Shown one piece after another: positions 1-5,792 of a stretch of DNA of 14,541 nucleotides. The translations under genes and the position numbers were made by a program. Numbering within the stretch: position 1 is the stretch's first letter; every line of letters starts with the position of its first letter. This DNA comes from an uncultured Collinsella sp. (GTDB taxonomy: Bacteria > Actinomycetota > Coriobacteriia > Coriobacteriales > Coriobacteriaceae): the NCBI GenBank assembly GCA_900553415.1, contig USDH01000025.1:1-14541 (forward strand), given 5' to 3'. The notes beneath the pieces are model-generated. The model saw nothing but the letters and a program-made list of their open reading frames with translations, ran no database searches and was not told where the DNA came from.

Positions 1-405
1 GCCCTCGTCCACCAGGCGCAGCGCATACTCGACCAGCACGCGCTCGCCCAAGGTCACGTTATTGCTGTCCACGACGAACATGTCGCCGCCCGGCGCCTCG
101 GCAAGTGCGGTGCGGGCACTCTGGTTGGTGCCCGAGAGCTTGGCGCCCACGGTAATAATCACGGCCTCATCGCCGGCCTCACGCGCTTCGGCAATCGCCT
201 GCGAAAAGGCGTACGGGTTGACCTGACCGGTCTTGGGCAGCTCATCGCGCTCCACAAGCATCTCGTAAAAGCGCTGGTGATCGATGTCGACGCCATCCAT
301 ATACACATCGGTGCCAAAGGTGACGGACAGCGGCAGAACACGCAGAGCGGGGTGCTCCGCCGGCGACATATCGCTTGCGGAATCGGTAATAATGCGGACG
401 GACAT
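1..405 (-). CDS. DegV family (FakB-like) fatty-acid-binding protein, N-terminal part
   Basis: DegV/FakB proteins bind a fatty acid in the cytoplasm and, as partners of FakA kinase, present it for phosphorylation; other members have unknown ligands. The 135 visible residues show the family pattern: a TDSASDM strand-loop at residues 7-13, the TGQVN loop at 59-63 (families usually have TSQPS/TSQPT here), LSGTNQSA at 90-97 (canonical SGTYQSA), and VVDSNNVTLG at 111-120. The frame is still open at base 1, so the C-terminal half lies outside the window (family length about 280). The ATG at 405 is chosen because AGAAAGGA lies about seven bases upstream. The gene follows the MarR gene in the same direction with a 119-base gap, so it could be co-transcribed with it or have its own promoter; I see no convincing promoter or terminator in the gap. 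Family assignment is firm; the ligand cannot be told. Confidence 0.9.
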   Translation of the reverse strand, partial: MSVRIITDSASDMSPAEHPALRVLPLSVTFGTDVYMDGVDIDHQRFYEMLVERDELPKTGQVNPYAFSQAIAEAREAGDEAVIITVGAKLSGTNQSARTALAEAPGGDMFVVDSNNVTLGERVLVEYALRLVDEG

Positions 406-524
406 AACGAATCCTTTCTTGCGCAGGTCTCGCGCAGGGAATTTTGACAGCAATGTCCCGGCACGGCGTACGCGCTCAAACGGGACGATGCAGTTCTTGG
501 CTGAAAGCTAGCGCCAGCGCGGCT

Positions 525-974
525 CTAGATCTCGCGCAGGGTGTTGAGGATCGTGCGCAGCGATGCATACATCTGCTCGCGCTGCTCCACGCCCATGGCC
601 TTGCCGGTGGTATCGAGCACCTCGCGAATGATGCGATCGGCCTCGCTCATGCTCTCGCCGCCCAGGGCAGTCAGGCGCACCGGAGCACGATACTTGACGG
701 CCGCATCACCCGAGTCGTCAACCTCGACGTAGCCGCCCTCCTCCAGATGTGCCAGTGTGCGCGAAACGGCGGCACGGGTAACGCCGGCCATGCGGGCGAG
801 GTCGGCGCCAGTCAGGCCGTCCTTGCTGCGCTCAAGATAGTACAGGCACATAACGTCGGAGCCCTTGAGGCCCAGCCTTGCGCCTTCGGACGTCTTGATA
901 CGCTGAATCTCCTTGTAGAGGCCGCTGATCAGTCCGACAAAGTCCTCAAAACGTGTCTCGTCGTTCTGCTGCAT
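525..974 (-). CDS. MarR family transcriptional regulator
   Basis: A 149-residue protein of typical MarR size. Dimerisation helices fill residues 1-45; a winged helix-turn-helix follows, with LTGADLARMAGVTRAAVSRT at 54-73 (recognition helix around VTRAAVSRTLAHLEEGGYV) and the wing at about 85-103, then C-terminal dimer helices. MarR proteins bind short palindromes as dimers and often respond to phenolic or lipid-like ligands. The ATG at 974 has AAAGGCGG about eight bases upstream. The next gene downstream, in the same direction, encodes a DegV-type fatty-acid-binding protein; FabT is a MarR-family regulator of lipid genes in Firmicutes, so a lipid-related role is possible but this protein has no specific FabT mark that I can point to. 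An imperfect palindrome just upstream may be its own operator. Confidence 0.9.
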   Translation of the reverse strand: MQQNDETRFEDFVGLISGLYKEIQRIKTSEGARLGLKGSDVMCLYYLERSKDGLTGADLARMAGVTRAAVSRTLAHLEEGGYVEVDDSGDAAVKYRAPVRLTALGGESMSEADRIIREVLDTTGKAMGVEQREQMYASLRTILNTLREI

Positions 975-999
975 GGTGACGACCGCCTTTCGCTTACAT

Positions 1000-1022
1000 G
1001 ATGCTAACGGGTAAACATCTTA
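1000..1022 (-). promoter_or_regulatory. Possible MarR auto-operator over a weak -10 element
   Basis: Bases 1000-1019 form an imperfect palindrome (outer arms GATG and CATC; seven of nine mirrored positions pair). On the minus strand its right end overlaps TAAGAT (1017-1022), a plausible -10 box 43 bases before the MarR start codon. No good -35 is visible. MarR proteins commonly repress themselves from such sites, so this is a candidate only. Confidence 0.25.
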
Positions 1023-1078
1023 GCCGCACAAGGCAACACCCGTACCCAAATATCCCATTTGTTAACCCATCAACATAA

Positions 1079-1117
1079 AAACCACCACAAAGGGGACAGG
1101 CACCTTTGTGGTGGTTT
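1079..1117 (-). terminator. GGGGAC-core hairpin, terminator-like repeat after the B3/B4 gene
   Basis: A perfect 15-base-pair inverted repeat (1079-1093 against 1103-1117) with a 9-base loop. It lies 30 bases past the stop of the B3/B4 gene, and on the minus strand the stem runs straight into a T5 run, so it fits a Rho-independent terminator. The stem and loop contain GGGGACAGGCACC, which also occurs, in the opposite orientation, in the hairpin at 2042-2074. It is therefore probably one copy of a dispersed palindromic repeat reused as a terminator. Confidence 0.8.
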
Positions 1118-1146
1118 GGGGCATCGAGTTTGATCCGCAGACTTCG

Positions 1147-1866
1147 CTACAGCCCCACGCAAGGATTGTCGCGGGTCACAAGCGTTTTAACGACAACCGT
1201 CGCTCCCAGATAGCGCTCGAGCAGCTCGGCTAAGCGATCGATCGCGGCCTGGCAATCCCCCATCCGCTTGGGCTCCACGCACTCAATCGCCAGGAAAGCA
1301 TCGGCCGAATCATCGGACAACGCCGTTCGAACGCCATCGCGCCAGTTCCAGCAGCGGCATACGGCGCCCGCATCATCGATGTAGGCGAGCTCGCCGGGCA
1401 GCGTCGGGTCATCTGTCTCCTCGCCAAGCGGCAGAAATGAATCGCCACCGTCGGTCACCTTCAGGCAAAGGTCTCCCTCAATCGCGTGCAAATCCTCGCC
1501 GCCTACGGGCAGCGCGTAGGACAGCGACACCGTGTTGTAGATGTCCACCGCGGGCGTAATGTGGCCCACCGGCTTTCCTTTGAGCACGCGCTTGAGCAGG
1601 TTCTCAATTGAGCAACGCGCGCCCTTCTTGGTCTTGAATAGGCGATATGCCTCGCGCCATGCCTTAACCGGCGCATTCTCGCTGATGGTATCACTCGTCA
1701 GGTGACGCTCCGCATCGATATTGGCGCGGTCGAGCAACGCGGCAATCGCATCAACGTCCTCTTGAGGAATCTGAGCCGCGGGCTTCATGCCCTTTACGAC
1801 CACAACACCGACAGCCGCCTGCGGAAATAGCTCCCAAAACGAATCCTCGGCAACGAAACTCTTCAT
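1147..1866 (-). CDS. Stand-alone B3/B4 domain protein (PheRS beta-like editing fold)
   Basis: The 239-residue protein matches the stand-alone B3/B4 family (COG3382), related to the editing module of the phenylalanyl-tRNA synthetase beta subunit. Visible marks are a basic helix KGARCSIENLLKRVLKGK at about 81-98, where family members usually carry an SSVEALLRR-like helix, and the hallmark block AVDIYNTVSLSYALPVGGED at 106-125 (family: VDINNLVSLKYGLPIGAYD). By homology it may trans-edit mischarged tRNA or bind an amino-acid-like ligand in the cytoplasm; this is not proven for most members. I chose the ATG at 1866 rather than the in-frame ATG at 1881 because GGGAGAG lies just upstream of 1866, inside the longer form. 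It is followed by a hairpin terminator and preceded by two hairpins, so it is probably transcribed alone. Confidence 0.85.
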   Translation of the reverse strand: MKSFVAEDSFWELFPQAAVGVVVVKGMKPAAQIPQEDVDAIAALLDRANIDAERHLTSDTISENAPVKAWREAYRLFKTKKGARCSIENLLKRVLKGKPVGHITPAVDIYNTVSLSYALPVGGEDLHAIEGDLCLKVTDGGDSFLPLGEETDDPTLPGELAYIDDAGAVCRCWNWRDGVRTALSDDSADAFLAIECVEPKRMGDCQAAIDRLAELLERYLGATVVVKTLVTRDNPCVGL

Positions 1867-1913
1867 GTGCTCTCCCTTCATAGCATGCGCCCGAGCCCGG
1901 GTGCCTAAACAAA

Positions 1914-1969
1914 AAGCGCTCTTACGACGGCCACCTTCAAAGTCCTACGGTGCCGCCACAAGAGCGCTT
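1914..1969 (-). other. Two-tier hairpin with U-run upstream of the B3/B4 gene
   Basis: AAGCGCTCTT (1914-1923) pairs perfectly with AAGAGCGCTT (1960-1969). Inside, CGGCCACC and GGTGCCG can pair with one bulged base, leaving a 13-base loop. On the minus strand the outer stem ends in TTTTTGTTT and lies 47 bases before the B3/B4 start. It can be a second terminator behind pckA, or an attenuator in the B3/B4 leader. It does not match a riboswitch class I recognise. Confidence 0.5.
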
Positions 1970-2041
1970 ACGCTGCCCCCATCCGGAGAAGGGGGCGATA
2001 TGTCAGGCGTATTGTAACCCGAGTCATTCGCCCAAGCAAAA

Positions 2042-2074
2042 CCGCCACAAAGGTGCCTGTCCCCTTTGTGGCGG
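2042..2074 (-). terminator. GGGGAC-core hairpin, terminator-like repeat after pckA
   Basis: CCGCCACAAAGG (2042-2053) pairs perfectly with CCTTTGTGGCGG (2063-2074) around a 9-base loop. On the minus strand it lies 19 bases past the pckA stop and is followed by TTTT, as expected for an intrinsic terminator. Core and loop (GGGGACAGGCACC on the minus strand) are the same as in the hairpin at 1079-1117 but inverted in the window, while the outer stems differ by compensating changes, so the pairing is conserved. Confidence 0.75.
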
Positions 2075-2093
2075 ATATGGACTCGCGGCGACG

Positions 2094-3764
2094 CTAGTGT
2101 CGGAGTCCCAGCAGGCCGCGGCCGCGATGACGGGCGTCGGCGTGCACCTGAGCGTGCGGACCGGCGGCCTTCACGGACTCGGGCAGGTGCGAGTACTTCT
2201 TCTCGAAGTTCTCCTCGAACATCACGGCCAAGTTGTGCGCCGCCTCGTCGTAGCGCGCGGTGCTCTGCCAGTACTGGCGCGGCACCAGGATGCCGTCGGG
2301 CACGCCGTGGCACGTGGTGGGAATGTCAACGTTAAAGATATCGTCATGCACGAATTCGCTGTCCTCGATGGTACCGTCGAGGGCGCGGGCCACCAGGGCG
2401 CGCGTGTAGGCAAGCTCGATGCGATGGCCCACGCCGTAGCCGCCGCCAATCCAGCCGGTGTTGACCAGGTACACACGCGTGCGGCCGTCGGCGATGCGCT
2501 CACCGAGCATCTTGGCATAGACCATGGGGTCGAGCGGCATAAACGGCTCGCCAAACAGCGAAGAGAACGTGGGCGTGGGCTCGGTGACGCCGACCTCGGT
2601 GCCGGGGATCTTGGCCGTAAAGCCCGTCACAAAGTGATACATGGCGGCGTCGGCCGTCAGGCGCGAGATGGGCGGCAGCACGCCAAAGGCGTCGCAGGTC
2701 AAAAACAGCACGACGCTCGGAGTGGTGCCCATGCCCTTGGTCCACGCGTTGGGAATGTGCTCCACAGGGTAGGCCACGCGCGTGTTGTGCGTGACCGAGA
2801 CGTCATCGTAGTTGGGCTTGCGGCTCTCGTCGAGCACCACGTTTTCGCAGATCGCGCCAAAGCGGACGGCGTTGAAGATCTCAGGCTCGTGGAACGCGTC
2901 CAGGCCCTCGCATTTGGCGTAGCAGCCACCCTCGATGTTGAAGATGCCCATGTCGGACCAACCGTGCTCGTCGTCGCCGATCAGCAGCCGCGTGGGGTTG
3001 GCCGAAAGCGTGGTCTTGCCGGTGCCCGACAGGCCAAAGAACACCGCGGTCTCGTGCGTGACGGGATCCATACTGGCCGAGCAGTGCATGGGCAGCACGT
3101 CGTCCTCGACGGGCAGCAGGTAATTCATGACGCTGAAGATGGACTTTTTGATCTCGCCGGAGTAGCCGGTACCCGCGACCAAAATCACGCGCTCCTGGAA
3201 GTTGATGACCACGGCGGCGCTGGAGTTGAGGCCTTTGATGGCGGGGTCGCACTGGTAGCCAGGGGCGGCAAGCACGCAAAAGTCGGGTTCGCCGGTGCGC
3301 GCGATTTCGCGGGCGAGCGGACGGGCAAGCATCTGCTTAATGAAGAGCGCCTGGCTGGCACGCTCGCAGGCAACGAGCAGTCGACGCGTGTGGTTGCGGT
3401 CGGCGCCTGCCATGCCGCGGGTGACGAACACGTCGCGCTCGTTGAGATAGTCGACGATGCCGGCCTTGATGGCCTCATAGCTCTCGACGAACAGCGGGCG
3501 GTTGACGGCGCCCCAGGCAATCTTGTCGTGGACATCGGGGGTGTCAACGATAAAGCGGTCATTGGGGGAACGGCCAGTGCGCTCCCCCGTCTCGATCACC
3601 AGCGCGCCGTTGGATGCCATGCGGCCTTCTTCGCGGCGGATAGCGTGCTCGACGAGCTCCGCGGCGGGTAGATCGACCAGCAGACGGGGTTGATTCTCGG
3701 CGGGATCTTCAACGAGCGTAATACCAAAGTTGGACAAAACTTCTGCAGGGGTAACACCAGGCAT
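2094..3764 (-). CDS. pckA: Phosphoenolpyruvate carboxykinase (ATP)
   Basis: Catalyses oxaloacetate + ATP to PEP + CO2 + ADP (EC 4.1.1.49) in the cytosol; in anaerobes it can also run towards oxaloacetate. The 556-residue product carries the ATP-type marks: RTGRSPNDRF at 62-71 (substrate site), GYSGEIKKS at 200-208 with metal/substrate lysines, the P-loop GLSGTGKT at 244-251, LIGDDEHGW at 261-269 (kinase-2 aspartates), and the NTR arginine at 327-329. This P-loop and length separate it from the GTP-dependent family. The ATG at 3764 has AAAGGAGG four bases upstream; an in-frame extension up to 3878 has no ribosome site and no family similarity. The last ~17 residues (His/Arg-rich, ending GLLGLRH) go beyond the usual family end near VKAAGP and look like a neutral tail. 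A perfect palindrome 75-90 bases upstream may regulate it, and a repeat-type terminator follows. The neighbouring lactate permease fits a lactate-to-PEP role. Confidence 0.97.
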   Translation of the reverse strand: MPGVTPAEVLSNFGITLVEDPAENQPRLLVDLPAAELVEHAIRREEGRMASNGALVIETGERTGRSPNDRFIVDTPDVHDKIAWGAVNRPLFVESYEAIKAGIVDYLNERDVFVTRGMAGADRNHTRRLLVACERASQALFIKQMLARPLAREIARTGEPDFCVLAAPGYQCDPAIKGLNSSAAVVINFQERVILVAGTGYSGEIKKSIFSVMNYLLPVEDDVLPMHCSASMDPVTHETAVFFGLSGTGKTTLSANPTRLLIGDDEHGWSDMGIFNIEGGCYAKCEGLDAFHEPEIFNAVRFGAICENVVLDESRKPNYDDVSVTHNTRVAYPVEHIPNAWTKGMGTTPSVVLFLTCDAFGVLPPISRLTADAAMYHFVTGFTAKIPGTEVGVTEPTPTFSSLFGEPFMPLDPMVYAKMLGERIADGRTRVYLVNTGWIGGGYGVGHRIELAYTRALVARALDGTIEDSEFVHDDIFNVDIPTTCHGVPDGILVPRQYWQSTARYDEAAHNLAVMFEENFEKKYSHLPESVKAAGPHAQVHADARHRGRGLLGLRH

Positions 3765-3838
3765 GGGGCCTCCTTTAAAAACGCGACACGTGGACGCGGC
3801 GCGCACTTTACTCACGTAAAGCCCGTTGTACCCGATAT

Positions 3839-3854
3839 GCAAAAACGTTTTTGC
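3839..3854. promoter_or_regulatory. Perfect 16-base palindrome upstream of pckA, candidate operator
   Basis: GCAAAAACGTTTTTGC is a perfect palindrome centred on CG, 75 bases before the pckA start. On the minus strand it lies between TTGCCG and TATCGG, a weak -35/-10 pair with 16-base spacing. A CG-centred A/T-armed palindrome resembles LacI/GalR-family operators, but it does not fit the strict Firmicutes cre consensus. The alternative is a short intrinsic hairpin, although there is no loop to speak of. Confidence 0.5.
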
Positions 3855-3903
3855 GGCAACTGCGAAGCGCCCGCCCAACGGTCAAAAATCGCACGCAAGC
3901 GGA

Positions 3904-4040
3904 CTAGTCATTGGGGACGTTCTTAAACGACTAGCCATCAGGGACACTCTTGAACAGGCAACAACCAAGGAGTGTCCCCAGATGCCGGCACTTAGGAACG
4001 TTCCCAAAGTGCCGGCACAAAAGGAACGTCCCCAAGTGCC
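3904..4040. repeat. Cluster of four GGGGAC/GGGAAC palindromic repeat units
   Basis: Between pckA and lctP four related units lie head to tail. Unit 1: CTAGTC (3904-3909) pairs with GACTAG (3929-3934) around TTGGGGACGTTC. Unit 2: GGGACACTC (3941-3949) pairs with GAGTGTCCC (3970-3978). Unit 3: TGCCGGCACTT (3983-3993) pairs with AAGTGCCGGCA (4007-4017), with the palindrome GGAACGTTCC inside. Unit 4 (4023-4040) is a partial copy, GGAACGTCCCCAAGTGCC. All share a GGGGAC-like core next to a variable stem, like REP sequences. The cluster begins two bases past the lctP stop and probably ends its transcript. Spacing and unit sequence vary, so this is not a CRISPR array. Confidence 0.75.
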
Positions 4041-4042
4041 AA

Positions 4043-5614
4043 CTACAGCGGCAGCCCTTGACCGAGCATGGCGATGATGCTCATGAGGACCAGCATGCCG
4101 GCGGCGTAGGGCAGGATGGCGCCCAGAAGCTCGGCGTCCTTACCGCGTACATGCACGGCGGCAAGACCGATCGCGAGCGTCTGCGGCGAAATCATCTTAC
4201 CGGCAGCAACGCCAAGCGCATTCAGCGCGACCATCCAGTAGTCGCTCACACCCAGCGCTGTAGCAGCCTGGCTCTGGATGGGGCCAAACAGCATGCCTGA
4301 GGACGTGCCCGAACCGGTCACGAACGCACCGACGGCGCCGATCCACGGAGCCAGAATCGGGTACAGGCCGCCAGCGACCGCAATGCAAAACGCGCTGATC
4401 GAAGAAATCATGCCCGCATAGCCCATCACCTTGGCGCAACCCAGCACCGAAAGCATGGTAATGACTGTCGGCATCATCTGCTTGACGGTCGCGGCCAGCA
4501 CCTCACCCATCAAGCGCGGCGAAGCGCCCTGAATGGCACCGCCGACAAACACAGCCAGGAAAATCCAAACACCCGGCGTGTTGATCCACGAAAACGTAAG
4601 CGTGCCGGGGTTCTCGCCGCAATACACCTGCACGTGACTCGCAAACGGCGCGAGCGCGGCGTGCACGACGGGCACCAGGTTGGAGGTACCCAACAGCAGC
4701 ACAAAAATCAGGATGAAGCACGACCAGGCAGAAAGCGCCGACTTAGCGGTGAGCTGTTCGCCGGCCTCGATATTCATGTGAAAGCGTGCGTCCAGATGCC
4801 CCGACTTCTCGGCACGCATAGCAAGCGCAGCTGTCAGCCCGAGCGAAACGATAGAACCGACGACGACGGCAAGCTCGGGACCCACAAACCTAGCAACGAC
4901 CAGAGCCGCACCGGCAAAGGACACGCCGGAGAGCACGGCGATGCCCGCCGCGCCACGTAGGCGCTCGGCAACGCCTGCAACGTTGCCCTGGTCATCGGCA
5001 ACACGACCAGCAACCAGTACGATAAACAGCGGCATCATCACAAAGAAAGGCGCCAACTGCACCAGCTGAACGGTCGCCAGGTGCAGGGAATCCAGACCCA
5101 CCAAGTCGGCAACGGACACCGTGGGGATGCCGATGGAGCCGTAGGGTGTGGGTACGCCGTTGGCCAGCAGGCAGATGAGCACGGCGGGCACGGCCTCAAA
5201 ACCCAGGCCCGCGAGCATGCCGGCAGGAATGGCGACGGCAGTGCCAAAACCGGCCATGCCCTCCATAAAACCACCGAAGCACCAGGCCACGAGCAGCGCC
5301 AGCAGACGGCGGTCGCTGCTGATGGAGGTGATCATGCTGCCGATCACGTCCATGGCGCCCGTGCGAACGCACAGGTTATACGTGAATACCGCGGCGATGA
5401 TCACCAGGACGATGGGCCACAGAGCCATCAAAAAGCCTTCAAGCGAGGCGGTCGCGATCTGCGCTGCCGGCAGGTGCCACCATGCGAAGGCAAGCACGCA
5501 CGAAAGGACAAACGATCCGATAGCGGCCTTCCAAGCTGGCCATTTAAAGCACAGCAGCATCACGACCAGCCAAATAATCGGCACAAGAGCCAGTAAGAAT
5601 GCGGCGACGTCCAT
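4043..5614 (-). CDS. lctP: L-lactate permease (LctP/LldP family)
   Basis: A polytopic inner-membrane carrier that takes up lactate with protons; some members also carry glycolate. The 523-residue product has about a dozen hydrophobic segments and the family core: CFGGFMEGMAGFGTAVAIP at 112-130, then NGVPTPYGSIGIPT at 152-165, and later GSGTSSGMLFGPIQSQAA near the C-terminus, a repeat-related re-entrant-loop motif. The ATG at 5614 (MDVAAFLLAL...) is preferred over the in-frame start at 5659: AAGGAG lies nine bases upstream and the extra 15 residues (TPRCRPRGTKELLP) are unlike the family N-terminus. It is divergent from the flippase gene across a 178-base region with a candidate promoter and operator, and its 3' end abuts the palindromic repeat cluster. 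A dedicated lactate dehydrogenase is not visible in the window. Confidence 0.95.
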   Translation of the reverse strand: MDVAAFLLALVPIIWLVVMLLCFKWPAWKAAIGSFVLSCVLAFAWWHLPAAQIATASLEGFLMALWPIVLVIIAAVFTYNLCVRTGAMDVIGSMITSISSDRRLLALLVAWCFGGFMEGMAGFGTAVAIPAGMLAGLGFEAVPAVLICLLANGVPTPYGSIGIPTVSVADLVGLDSLHLATVQLVQLAPFFVMMPLFIVLVAGRVADDQGNVAGVAERLRGAAGIAVLSGVSFAGAALVVARFVGPELAVVVGSIVSLGLTAALAMRAEKSGHLDARFHMNIEAGEQLTAKSALSAWSCFILIFVLLLGTSNLVPVVHAALAPFASHVQVYCGENPGTLTFSWINTPGVWIFLAVFVGGAIQGASPRLMGEVLAATVKQMMPTVITMLSVLGCAKVMGYAGMISSISAFCIAVAGGLYPILAPWIGAVGAFVTGSGTSSGMLFGPIQSQAATALGVSDYWMVALNALGVAAGKMISPQTLAIGLAAVHVRGKDAELLGAILPYAAGMLVLMSIIAMLGQGLPL

Positions 5615-5711
5615 AGGTAGAAGCTCCTTGGTACCGCGAGGGCGGCATCGGGGGGTCATAAAACTTCAACAGAATACCGCACGCTTACCGACAAATTGCT
5701 GCCGCCTGCCG

Positions 5712-5740
5712 AATATATTGAACAACCTGTTCAAAAACAC
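5712..5740 (-). promoter_or_regulatory. Candidate lctP promoter with a 17-base operator-like dyad as spacer
   Basis: TTGAACA (5718-5724) and TGTTCAA (5728-5734) form a perfect dyad with a 3-base centre. On the minus strand the dyad fills exactly the 17 bases between a poor -35 (GTGTTT, 5735-5740) and a good -10 (TATATT, 5712-5717), about 100 bases before lctP. A dimeric repressor bound here would block the promoter. The site could also serve the divergent flippase gene, whose possible -10 (TATACT, 5760-5765) lacks a clear -35. Confidence 0.5.
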
Positions 5741-5792
5741 GAATCGATACCACCGCGGCTATACTAGAGCGCAGCAATAGAAAGGAATCGCC

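Noticed and set aside
444..1001. Plus-strand open frame opposite the MarR gene
   Set aside because: The minus strand encodes a full winged-helix MarR protein with a good ribosome site; this frame is its shadow.
1950..3671. Long open frame on the plus strand (573 codons) opposite pckA
   Set aside because: It is antisense to an unmistakable PEP carboxykinase; the predicted protein is Val/His/Arg/Gly-rich with no family features, as expected for a GC-rich shadow frame.
3904..4040. Possible short CRISPR array
   Set aside because: Units differ in sequence and spacing, each is itself palindromic, and there are no constant-length unique spacers or cas genes.
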